DNA from: an uncultured Eubacterium sp.
GTDB lineage: Bacteria > Bacillota > Clostridia > Lachnospirales > Lachnospiraceae
Direction: 5' to 3'
DNA length: 23,470 bases
Assembly (NCBI GenBank): GCA_905236735.1
Contig: CAJOOU010000247.1
Location: forward strand, 1-23,470
The notes beneath the pieces are model-generated. The model was not told the DNA's origin and did not search any database. It worked only from the letters and a program-made list of their open reading frames with translations. Shown one piece after another: positions 1 through 6,432 of this stretch. Made by a program: the position numbers and the translations under genes. Every line of letters starts with the position of its first letter. Positions within the stretch are counted from its first letter, which is position 1.

Positions 1-962
1 AGCAGCGTGTCTACAGCCTCCTGGCCAAAATCGCCTTCGCCCTTGCCTGCTGTTAAGGTATAGGCTTCGTCTATAAAAAGAATACCTCCCAGGGCCTCGT
101 TTATAACCTCACCGGTTTGAGTTGCCGTCTGGCCTATATAGCCTCGCACCAGCCCCGAGCGATCCGTTTCTATAAGCTGTCCTTTTCTAAGCACACCAAG
201 ATATTTGTATATATCAGCCAGTATGCGTGCCACAGTGGTTTTGCCTGTGCCGGGATTACCCATAAATACCATATGTTTTGATATATCGACACAATTAAGC
301 CCCATATCTTTACGCATCTTTTGTACGCGTATGAGATTTATAAGCGATGTGACCTGATTTTTAACCGACCTTAGCCCTGTAAGAGAGTTAAGACTAAGGA
401 GCGCCTCTTCGAGCTTTTCTTCGTTGTTTTCGCCTTTGTTTGCCTGTGGCTCTTTAGGGATATAGTATTTATCAATTGCGCCGTGCCATACTGCGAGTTC
501 TTTTATAAACTCTTCCATTTTTGAAGTAAAAATGGTAAATTTTAGCATTGTTACATCATTTATTTCCCTCTCGGATGAGGCTATTATCGTCTCACCTAAA
601 AGTTTAAAGGTATCATAAAAAACCATGCTGCACTGGTTGTGATACAGCTCCGGTTCAAGTTTTCTGCCGGCATCGGCAAGCACAGCATACTTAAGACATT
701 CGGGATACCCGGATAAAAAATCCCTGTCCGGAAATTCCGGTATCTTATCATAATCCAAATATTCTTTTATTACCTTTCTTTCTCCATCAGAAATATTGCC
801 GTCAGCATTTGACAGACTGATGGAAAACTCCAAAAGATCAGAAACAAGGAGACTCTGTAGATTATTTCCCTGCGTGGACAGACCACCGACTCCCATATCA
901 CTGAGTTTTATCGCAATTTCTTTTGATAAATCCATAAATTGTTTTAAATTAAGTGCTTCCAT
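1..962 (-). CDS. AAA+ ATPase, CbxX/SpoVK type, with TerB-like N-terminus (3' end cut by window)
   Basis: This is an ATP-driven remodelling protein of the CbxX/CfqX/SpoVK group; its client is unknown. I translated 320 codons; the C-terminal AAA lid lies outside the window. Visible are a helical N-terminal region with a TerB-like acidic stretch (NADGNISDGE, residues 52-61), a linker near 170-190, Walker A GNPGTGKT at 235-242 and Walker B ILFIDEA at 294-300. The ATG at 962 gives the longest product, but neither it nor the next ATG (935) has a visible Shine-Dalgarno. The mRNA may be leaderless or the start may lie elsewhere. It diverges from the lipoprotein gene, only 69 bp away. Family assignment is strong; a role (sporulation, type VII secretion, other) cannot be read from this context. 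Confidence 0.85.
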   Translation of the reverse strand, partial: MEALNLKQFMDLSKEIAIKLSDMGVGGLSTQGNNLQSLLVSDLLEFSISLSNADGNISDGERKVIKEYLDYDKIPEFPDRDFLSGYPECLKYAVLADAGRKLEPELYHNQCSMVFYDTFKLLGETIIASSEREINDVTMLKFTIFTSKMEEFIKELAVWHGAIDKYYIPKEPQANKGENNEEKLEEALLSLNSLTGLRSVKNQVTSLINLIRVQKMRKDMGLNCVDISKHMVFMGNPGTGKTTVARILADIYKYLGVLRKGQLIETDRSGLVRGYIGQTATQTGEVINEALGGILFIDEAYTLTAGKGEGDFGQEAVDTL

Positions 963-971
963 ATTAATATA

Positions 972-1001
972 TTAACACAAAGCGGTGGTTTGTGATATAA
1001 T
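972..1001 (+). promoter_or_regulatory. Promoter of lipoprotein gene
   Basis: TTAACA (972-977), an 18-bp spacer, then a perfect TATAAT (996-1001). The transcript would begin near 1008, with the ribosome site GGGAGG (1017-1022) 9 bases before the ATG at 1032. It sits in the 69-bp divergent gap shared with the AAA+ gene. Confidence 0.7.
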
Positions 1002-1031
1002 ATGTATAAGTTATTTGGGAGGTAAAATTTT

Positions 1032-1988
1032 ATGAAGAAAAGAATTTCATGTTTGTTTTTTGCTGTTGTTATGGCACTCTCTTTGATAGGCTGCGGAAAA
1101 ATAGAAGAGGTGATTGACCTTTCCGCATCTGATGGAAGTGTCACATACGCTTCTACCACAAAATACAATAAGGAAAAGATAGATGAGTATGCAGCAGAAG
1201 ATGAAGATCCTTCTTCAACAATTCTTAATGATATGACGCTGGAAGAAATACAAAAGCTTCCTACCGTTACAGAAGATGGTACGGTATATTATGTGGGAGA
1301 AACCCAAACTACAACATACACAAAAGATGAATTTGAGTCTAGTGACTATGCACCTTATTATGTAATATCAGATGATGGATTTTATACCGATATAGCAGCT
1401 ACATTTACTCCGGAAATATCATATTTAATTTATGGTTATGAAAAAATTACGCTTACTGTTAAATTTGCGGATGAGATTGTTAACACAAACGGAACCTTGT
1501 CTTCGGATAAAAAGAGCGTGGTTTTTGATATGGCTTTGGATGAAGAAGATACGGTAGGAGAAGATGAATCTATTGATGATTTTAATGCATTTCTTGCAAA
1601 ACTTTCAGGGAACTATGTATATTATGCATATACATCATCTTCTGAAAGAACGCCTGATACAGATGCCGTAACTTTAACAAATCAGATTCCGGCAGAAGAT
1701 CAGGAAATATCAGTCAGCGTATCTAAAAAAACATATAAGGCAGCTACTTTAAAGAAGGGAAAGAAAACCTTTAATATCGGAGCAACTGCCAACACAAAAT
1801 TAACATATAAGGTTACAAAGGGATCAAAATACATCACAGTATCCAAAACAGGTAAAGTCACAGTGAAAAAAGGTACGCCGAAGGGCACATACAAAATAAA
1901 GATTACCGCAAAAGCGCAGAGCTATGATGCGGCAACCAAAACAAAATACAACTCAGCGACAAAGACAATTAAGGTTGTTGTAAAATAA
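1032..1988 (+). CDS. Predicted lipoprotein with C-terminal Ig-like domain
   Basis: This 318-residue protein has a lipoprotein signal peptide: basic MKKR, a hydrophobic stretch, then lipobox LIGC with the lipidated cysteine at 21. It is therefore expected on the outer face of the cytoplasmic membrane. Residues about 25-225 are acidic, rich in Tyr/Thr/Asp, and match no family I recognise. Residues about 225-318 switch to Lys-rich beta-strand sequence (KKTYKA, YKVTKGSKYITVSKTGKVTVKKGTPKGTYKI in pieces), the pattern of bacterial Ig-like (BIG-type) domains in Clostridia surface proteins. It has its own promoter, a good ribosome site and a strong terminator, so it is probably monocistronic. Localisation is well supported; function is unknown. 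Confidence 0.85.
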   Translation: MKKRISCLFFAVVMALSLIGCGKIEEVIDLSASDGSVTYASTTKYNKEKIDEYAAEDEDPSSTILNDMTLEEIQKLPTVTEDGTVYYVGETQTTTYTKDEFESSDYAPYYVISDDGFYTDIAATFTPEISYLIYGYEKITLTVKFADEIVNTNGTLSSDKKSVVFDMALDEEDTVGEDESIDDFNAFLAKLSGNYVYYAYTSSSERTPDTDAVTLTNQIPAEDQEISVSVSKKTYKAATLKKGKKTFNIGATANTKLTYKVTKGSKYITVSKTGKVTVKKGTPKGTYKIKITAKAQSYDAATKTKYNSATKTIKVVVK

Positions 1989-1999
1989 CAGTTATTGTA

Positions 2000-2039
2000 A
2001 AAAAAGACGCAGCTAAAAATGAGATGCTGCGTCTTTTTT
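2000..2039 (+). terminator. Rho-independent terminator of lipoprotein gene
   Basis: Perfect 8-bp stem GACGCAGC (2006-2013) / GCTGCGTC (2026-2033), 12-base loop, followed by six T (2034-2039) and preceded by an A-run. Confidence 0.9.
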
Positions 2040-2048
2040 CCGGTTTAA

Positions 2049-2062
2049 TTGAAAATTTTCAA
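2049..2062. repeat. 14-bp perfect palindrome upstream of YitT-family gene
   Basis: TTGAAAATTTTCAA is its own reverse complement. It lies 9 bp after the lipoprotein terminator and 55 bp before the next ATG, in the only space available for that gene's promoter, so it may be an operator. In AT-rich sequence it may also be chance. Confidence 0.4.
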
Positions 2063-2117
2063 AAAAAATGTTATCCTTGTGATGCACTCTATATGATTAA
2101 ATACATGGATACACAAT

Positions 2118-2954
2118 ATGGATAAAAGATTAAACGGATTTATTTCATATATATTTATAATTATCGGAGCACTTTTGGCAAGCTTTTCGGTTGCCTGTAT
2201 TTTATTGCCTAATGATGCAATAGATTACGGTACTGCCGGTATAGCCATTATTATAAGTAAACTAACAGGTATAAACCTATCGCTTTGTGTTTTTGCGGTT
2301 TTTATGCCTTTTTTTATTGCCGGAGCTTTTTTTCTTGGAAAAAAATCGTTAATAAAATCTTTTATCGGATCTGCGGTTTACATTGTCGGACTTTCGTATT
2401 TTGAAAAAATACCTTTCGAGCTGAATACCGAACATTTTCTTGCCGTTGCTTTCGGAGGAGCAATACTTGGCGCCGGACTCTCGCTTATATTGAGATTCGG
2501 CGGATGTATAGACGGTTCTGAAATTCTGGCAAATATTATAGTAAGAAAAATTTCCCAAAAGACCGGCAGAGACTACAGTCTTTCATACATCCTCATTACC
2601 TTCAATGCAATGGTATATATAGCGGTTTTTGTGCTAATCAACCGCAATGCAGCGCTTTTATCGCTTTTGGTATATGTAGTTGCAACAGCTATAATTGATC
2701 ATTTTACGGATCATTTCGAAGCAATTAAACAGGTTACTATAATAACCAAAGAACCGGAGAAAATTATTTCCGATTTGAAAGAAAAACTTAATAAAACCTG
2801 TACCATAATGGATTCCCGTGGGGCGATAGCAGGAGAGAATACAACGCTCATCTGTTATGTAAACTATTTTGAACTATCCTCAGTCAGAGATATAATTTCG
2901 GAAAACAAAGGTTCCTTTAGTACAGTATCTACTATAGATGAGATTCTGAGATAG
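2118..2954 (+). CDS. YitT family membrane protein
   Basis: This 278-residue protein has about five or six hydrophobic segments over residues 8-195, then a soluble C-terminal domain (about 205-275) of the DUF2179 type. That is the standard YitT architecture, at normal length. The conserved Gly-rich motif between membrane segments is RFGGCIDGSEILA (126-138). YitT proteins are poorly characterised; no transported substrate is firmly known. The ATG at 2118 has only a weak ribosome site; an upstream ATG at 2105 is out of frame and stops after five codons. The CDF exporter follows after 55 bp on the same strand, so co-transcription is likely. Family call is confident, function is not. Confidence 0.85.
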   Translation: MDKRLNGFISYIFIIIGALLASFSVACILLPNDAIDYGTAGIAIIISKLTGINLSLCVFAVFMPFFIAGAFFLGKKSLIKSFIGSAVYIVGLSYFEKIPFELNTEHFLAVAFGGAILGAGLSLILRFGGCIDGSEILANIIVRKISQKTGRDYSLSYILITFNAMVYIAVFVLINRNAALLSLLVYVVATAIIDHFTDHFEAIKQVTIITKEPEKIISDLKEKLNKTCTIMDSRGAIAGENTTLICYVNYFELSSVRDIISENKGSFSTVSTIDEILR

Positions 2955-3009
2955 GATTGCGTTAAATCTCGCTTTAGAGAAATTATGTAAACCAAGCAAG
3001 GAGGCAAAA

Positions 3010-4113
3010 ATGAACCCGGAGCAGAGACAAAAACAAATCACCAAAACCAGCATCATAGGCATAATCGCAAATGTTGTGTTGGCGGCTTTTAAAATTACGG
3101 TAGGCGCAATAGCAGGTTCTATCGCTATAGTACTTGATGCCGTAAACAGCCTGACAGACGCCGTATCATCAATAGTGACAATCCTTGGCGTAAAATACGC
3201 ATCAAGAAAGCCGGATACCAATCATCCCTTCGGCTATGGAAGAATCGAGTATTTCAGTGCGATTATAATTGCCGGTATCGTACTTTCTGCCGGTGTAACA
3301 TCACTGTTTGAATCGATAAAGAAGGTTATCTCCCCTGAAATTCCGGATTACAGTCTTGTAACAGTAATTGTGGTTATTGCGGCAGTACTTGTCAAAATTG
3401 TACTTGGCAGATATGTAAAATCCCAGGGCGAAAAGTATAATTCCGATTCCCTGATAGCATCGGGACAGGATGCAAGTTTCGATGCCATTTTATCAGCATC
3501 CACTCTTTTGGGCGCTATTGTCACATATTTATTTAACATATCCATAGACGGAGTTCTGGGTGTTGTTATAGCGGCTTTTATTATTAAGGCAGGTATAGAA
3601 ATGCTTTTAGAACCGATAAGTTCAGTGATAGGTGCCCGTCCGGACAGTGCGGTAACAATAGCAATGAAAAAAAGCATTTGTGAAATAGACGGAGTACAGG
3701 GCGCTTATGACCTCGTTCTTCACAATTACGGCCCCAATGCAGCCTTGGGCTCGGTGCATGTTGAGGTTGATTCACGGATTAGCGCAGATGAAATACATCA
3801 TCTGACTGCAGATATTCAAAATAAGATATTAAGCGAATTTCAGGTATTTCTAACAGTAGGAATCTATGCTGTAGATGATTCACGGGAAGAAAATGCTGTA
3901 ATTTCCCGCATTTGTATGGCTCATGAAGGAGTAATCGGTGTACACGGCATACATATTGATGACGATGAAACATTCGTATCCTTTGATATTGTGCTTGATT
4001 TCAGCATAAAGGATAAAGAAGAACTTGTCAGAACTCTCATAAAAGAAATCAAATCAGAAATATTTACCAATTACATGATTCACATTAACTGTGATACAAA
4101 TTACAGCGGTTAA
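3010..4113 (+). CDS. Cation diffusion facilitator (CDF) exporter, manganese-type metal site
   Basis: A 367-residue cation:proton antiporter of the CDF family. It has six predicted membrane helices (about 12-205) and a cytoplasmic metal-sensing C-terminal half (about 210-365). Transport-site residues read N46-x3-D50 in helix 2 (VNSLTD) and D154-x3-D158 in helix 5 (DASFD). Zinc/iron members such as YiiP have D-x3-D and H-x3-D. DxxxD in helix 5 is the signature of the Mn-CDF group, so Mn(II) efflux is the likeliest role. The conserved HPFGYGRIEY loop (72-81) is present. The C-terminal part exceeds the usual single ferredoxin-like domain and may contain two. The ribosome site AAGGAGG lies just before the ATG. 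Metal choice is inference. Confidence 0.9.
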   Translation: MNPEQRQKQITKTSIIGIIANVVLAAFKITVGAIAGSIAIVLDAVNSLTDAVSSIVTILGVKYASRKPDTNHPFGYGRIEYFSAIIIAGIVLSAGVTSLFESIKKVISPEIPDYSLVTVIVVIAAVLVKIVLGRYVKSQGEKYNSDSLIASGQDASFDAILSASTLLGAIVTYLFNISIDGVLGVVIAAFIIKAGIEMLLEPISSVIGARPDSAVTIAMKKSICEIDGVQGAYDLVLHNYGPNAALGSVHVEVDSRISADEIHHLTADIQNKILSEFQVFLTVGIYAVDDSREENAVISRICMAHEGVIGVHGIHIDDDETFVSFDIVLDFSIKDKEELVRTLIKEIKSEIFTNYMIHINCDTNYSG

Positions 4114-4114
4114 T

Positions 4115-4135
4115 GTCGGAGTTACAATCTCCGAC
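4115..4135 (+). other. Hairpin at 3' end of the CDF gene
   Basis: Perfect 7-bp stem GTCGGAG/CTCCGAC with a 7-base loop, two bases after the CDF stop codon. It has no T-run on either strand. Termination of the + transcript may instead use the adjacent 4142-4180 hairpin, whose + side is followed by U-rich TTTATATGTATT. Confidence 0.5.
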
Positions 4136-4141
4136 TGAAAT

Positions 4142-4180
4142 AAAGGGAGCCACCCGACACATGTTCGAATGACTCCCTTT
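4142..4180 (-). terminator. Terminator hairpin of the candidate ncRNA
   Basis: AAAGGGAG pairs with CTCCCTTT and the stem extends three more pairs. In - strand RNA the extension includes a U-G wobble; in + strand RNA the same position is a C-A mismatch. The structure therefore favours - strand transcription. It is followed on - by ATTTC, a modest U-tract. It probably also serves the convergent CDF gene. Confidence 0.65.
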
Positions 4181-4480
4181 ATATGTATTCCGTCAGTTTC
4201 AATTTCGTGACCTCCATTTCAACTGTTTGCTACTAACGCTTTCGATCTGGCGCTATCACCTGCCACTTTCTTCTCGTTAGCTCCTCTAACTGTATCTATA
4301 TAAACTCCTACGAGTTTTGTCCGATCAAAAAATTATGTTCCTGGTGGTCCGTACCTCCTTCCTGCTTTATTTCAATTTGCTATCTATATTCAGTTTTGCT
4401 TATGTTTTCATTGGACTGTACCTCCGTTTCATAAATTGGTCCCTTTCCTGACCTATAAATCCAACCCGTTCGTTTATCTT
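4142..4480 (-). ncRNA. Candidate structured non-coding RNA, about 340 nt, family not recognised
   Basis: This stretch has no long reading frame but has its own promoter (4487-4514) and a terminator, so it looks like an independent RNA gene. Local hairpins on the - strand include AAACTC-GTAG-GAGTTT, GTTAG-AGGAG-CTAAC, GGTC-N8-GACC and a distant CTAACG/CGTTAG pairing that would compete with the second. A TTGGA/TCCAA pair can close the 5' domain. GGAGGT, a perfect anti-SD complement, occurs three times (4425-4420, 4358-4353, 4215-4210); the first two belong to an imperfect repeat GGAGGTACRGWCC...AACATAA about 67 nt apart. A 10-codon ORF (4432-4400) has an AAAGGG ribosome site. I checked by eye for tmRNA, RNase P, SRP and T-box signatures and found none. 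Confidence 0.6.
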
Positions 4481-4486
4481 GGTTTA

Positions 4487-4514
4487 ATTATAACACCTTT
4501 TTAATGTCTGTCAA
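4487..4514 (-). promoter_or_regulatory. Near-consensus promoter of the candidate ncRNA
   Basis: On the - strand: perfect TTGACA (4514-4509), 16-bp spacer, perfect TATAAT (4492-4487). The start would be an A near 4480. This is the strongest promoter match in the window and points into sequence with no protein gene. Confidence 0.8.
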
Positions 4515-4547
4515 CTATATTATGAAAGTTTAAATATTCAGACACTT

Positions 4548-4565
4548 AATTGTATTTCTACAATT
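4548..4565 (-). other. Small hairpin with GAAA loop after the C_GCAxxG gene
   Basis: AATTGTA-GAAA-TACAATT, a 7-bp AT-rich stem with a GNRA-type tetraloop, 10 bases beyond the stop of the upstream gene. No T-run follows, so it may protect the 3' end of the operon mRNA rather than terminate it. Confidence 0.4.
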
Positions 4566-4575
4566 TGCATACGCC

Positions 4576-4965
4576 TTATGAACAGACAGTTTCATCGATT
4601 TTTTCTATTGCCTCATATATCATATTATCACAATGAGGTTTTTTCTCTCCGCCCTTTTCTGCGTTTATTCTGAGTAAATCGCGACAATCCGTATAACCTT
4701 CATGATTGTCTGCTATACCGTGTCTGAAACTTCCCACCTTCTGAGGGTTTTCGACACCCAGAGCTCCGAGAACCATAAGTCCGGCTGTGATTGCTCCGCA
4801 GGTACCGCCACATTTCATACCCCCGCCAAAGTTGCTGCCGATAGCCATAGCCATATCATCCGTAATACCCATTTCATCTGCATAGCATCTTAATACTGTC
4901 TGCGCACAGTTGCAGACTGCGCCGCTTTCTCTGATTTCTTTTGCCTTTTCCACATGCCTGTTCAT
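4576..4965 (-). CDS. C_GCAxxG_C_C family redox protein
   Basis: A 129-residue cysteine-rich protein of the C_GCAxxG_C_C family, thought to be redox-active but without a settled reaction. Cysteines from the chosen start are C18, C20, C27, C52, C56, C94, C112 and C128. The core reads AVCNCAQTVL, with Asn where the family usually has Gly before CA, and GMKCGGTCGAITAG. The start is the ATG at 4965, because GAGAGGT lies 6-7 bases upstream; a longer frame from 5001 lacks such a site. The ATG is one base after the stop of the deaminase gene and its ribosome site lies inside that gene, so translation is probably coupled. It is the last gene of the long - strand run. Confidence 0.85.
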   Translation of the reverse strand: MNRHVEKAKEIRESGAVCNCAQTVLRCYADEMGITDDMAMAIGSNFGGGMKCGGTCGAITAGLMVLGALGVENPQKVGSFRHGIADNHEGYTDCRDLLRINAEKGGEKKPHCDNMIYEAIEKIDETVCS

Positions 4966-4966
4966 A

Positions 4967-5410
4967 TTAATACCTCTCATGTTCTCCTTTATTATAATCA
5001 TTAAAAAGCTTCAGGCATGACTCCTTTTCCACCTGAATGCCAAAATCTGTCTTATCCCAGTTTTTGTAGAAGACCTCATCTCTAAACCCGATTTTATCCG
5101 TATCCTCTATGGTGCAGCCATAATACACCTCTTCGATGTTTGCCCAAAGGATTGCGCCTTTGCACATAGGACACGGCGCAGCCGTTGTATAAATGCTGCA
5201 TCCCTTTAAATCATGAGTGCCCAGAGTCTTGCAGGCATCTCTTATCGCCATAACCTCACCGTGACAGGTCGGATCGAGTCTCTTTAACACCTCATTATGC
5301 CCTTTGCCTACTATATTTCCGTCTTTTACGATAACGCAGCCAAACGGGCCTCCATGCCCATTGTCTATTCCTTCGTATGCTTCTTTAATGGCTTCTTTCA
5401 TATAATTCAT
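4967..5410 (-). CDS. guaD: Nucleoside/guanine deaminase-like enzyme
   Basis: A 147-residue zinc deaminase of the cytidine/deoxycytidylate superfamily. It would deaminate a purine base, most likely guanine to xanthine. The zinc and catalytic motifs are complete: H50-G-E52 (TCHGEVMAIRDAC) and P79-C-P-M-C83 (APCPMCKGAI). The C-terminal segment GFRDEVFYKNWD resembles Bacillus guanine deaminase, where this region covers the active site. Length is normal. The ATG at 5410 has GTGAGGT six bases upstream. It lies 12 bp after the broken radical SAM gene and directly abuts the C_GCAxxG gene. Substrate is inferred from similarity recalled by eye; a tRNA adenosine deaminase is less likely given the C-terminal motif. 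Confidence 0.8.
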   Translation of the reverse strand: MNYMKEAIKEAYEGIDNGHGGPFGCVIVKDGNIVGKGHNEVLKRLDPTCHGEVMAIRDACKTLGTHDLKGCSIYTTAAPCPMCKGAILWANIEEVYYGCTIEDTDKIGFRDEVFYKNWDKTDFGIQVEKESCLKLFNDYNKGEHERY

Positions 5411-5422
5411 AAAAATACCTCA

Positions 5423-5865
5423 CTAACAGTTTCCGGTAAATACGTTGTTTAGATTTTCCCTTGCTATCTCCGCCAGTTTGTATATTTTATCTACCGGCGT
5501 CGGTGATAAGCCGTTTAATTTATGCCTTGGAAAAAATCTTGATATATGGTACGGAGTTCCTCCGGTGATATGAGTTTATATGGTGCTTTTTCGGGATTTT
5601 TTTCTCCTGCATATGAAATTCTGTAATTTTGACAAAAATTGCAGGATAAATTGCATCCATAACTTCCGATGGAAAGAATCCTGCTTCCGGGATAAAACAT
5701 CGCAAGAGGCTTCTTTTCTATAGGATCAAGAGCCATTGATGTTATATGACCATAGTTTTCGCAAACCACTTTCCCGCCCCTGCATATTCTGCCTTTACAA
5801 AACCCCACCTGTCCTTCTTTTAATCTGCAATGTCTGAAACAGACATCACATATCTTTTCATCCAT
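5423..5865 (-). pseudogene. amrS: AmmeMemoRadiSam radical SAM enzyme, internal deletion with frameshift
   Basis: This is a remnant of AmrS, a pyruvate-formate-lyase-activase-like radical SAM protein normally near 290 residues. From the ATG at 5865 (GAGG five bases upstream) about 104 residues are sound: the Cys-rich N-terminus (C6, C9, C13, C23, C28) and the 4Fe-4S motif C71-x3-C75-x2-C78, ending in SPEEL. That frame then runs into unrelated residues and stops at 5515. In another frame the sequence resumes as GGTPYHISRFFPRHK and continues 44 residues to VFTGNC-stop at 5423, which matches the usual AmrS C-terminus. About 130-145 central codons, most of the barrel, are missing. The iron-sulfur motif could still be translated, but no working enzyme is expected. 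The reading frames either side remain clean, so the event is probably recent. Confidence 0.85.
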
Positions 5866-5884
5866 ACACACCTCGAAAAGACCT

Positions 5885-5904
5885 GCCCGGGAGTCTGCCC
5901 GGGC
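5885..5904 (-). other. GC-rich hairpin between AMMECR1 and amrS remnant
   Basis: Perfect 7-bp stem GCCCGGG/CCCGGGC with a 6-base loop. On - it is followed by AGGTCTTTT, a poor T-run, and then the amrS ribosome site. It could be a weak terminator or attenuator inside the operon, or an mRNA processing/stability element. Confidence 0.5.
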
Positions 5905-5908
5905 TGAA

Positions 5909-6421
5909 CTAAAAATGTCTTACAACCTCAAATCTCTGCAGGCGGACTCCGGTTTCCTCTTCTCTGATACCCGCCTTTCTTTTGGCTATGCTTATCTGCT
6001 CATTTGTGTTGTCTACTCCGCTAAGATCCGGTAAAAGCAGTCCTCTTTTCATACCTTTTGAGACAATAACCCCGTATCTTTTTACATCAAGTTCATCTTC
6101 GCCCGAAATATCCTCTGCTTCTCCAAGAACATCCACCGAATATTCCAAAGCTGAAAGTTCATCTTTGGTAACCGGCGGAAACCTTGGGTCCCTTGTGGCT
6201 GCGCTGATGGCATTTTGTATTATTTCTTCAGCAACCGTAGGTCTGGTGGGAGAAATTGTGCCTATGCACCCTCTTAGCATCCCAAAACAATGTAAAGATA
6301 CAAACGCTCCGGCTTTCCGGGCGTACATCTCCTCCGGCAAAGTCATTGGCAGATTGATTATTTTTCCCTCATTTATATAGTTTTCTATGGTATCTTTTGC
6401 AAGAATTACATATGCGTCCAT
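5909..6421 (-). CDS. amrA: AMMECR1 domain protein, AmmeMemoRadiSam system protein A
   Basis: A 170-residue AMMECR1-domain protein. The hallmark LRGCIG motif is present near residue 50, preceded by GAFVSLH and followed by the usual AA-RDPRFPPVT stretch. The conserved family travels with a Memo/LigB-type protein and the radical SAM AmrS; its biochemical role is unresolved. The start chosen is the ATG at 6421, with GGGAGG four bases upstream; a longer frame from 6454 overlaps the upstream gene and lacks a comparable site. In many Clostridia this domain is fused to the C-terminus of the LigB-like domain. Here the two are separate genes 11 bp apart in different frames, and the dedicated ribosome site argues against sequencing error. 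Confidence 0.88.
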   Translation of the reverse strand: MDAYVILAKDTIENYINEGKIINLPMTLPEEMYARKAGAFVSLHCFGMLRGCIGTISPTRPTVAEEIIQNAISAATRDPRFPPVTKDELSALEYSVDVLGEAEDISGEDELDVKRYGVIVSKGMKRGLLLPDLSGVDNTNEQISIAKRKAGIREEETGVRLQRFEVVRHF

Positions 6422-6432
6422 AATACCTCCCG

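Noticed and set aside
944..1168. 74-codon - strand frame across the divergent gap
   Set aside because: It overlaps the start and signal peptide of the lipoprotein and the start of the AAA+ gene, and has no recognisable feature.
4142..4180. T-box antiterminator, because of GGGTGG near the 3' end of the candidate ncRNA
   Set aside because: The conserved NACCGCG part of the T-box is missing, GGGTGG is used in the terminator stem, and no synthetase or amino-acid gene follows.
4142..4480. Decayed protein gene as an explanation of the ncRNA region
   Set aside because: All three - frames have frequent stops and no stretch resembles a known protein, while promoter, terminator and stems are intact. 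Not fully excluded.
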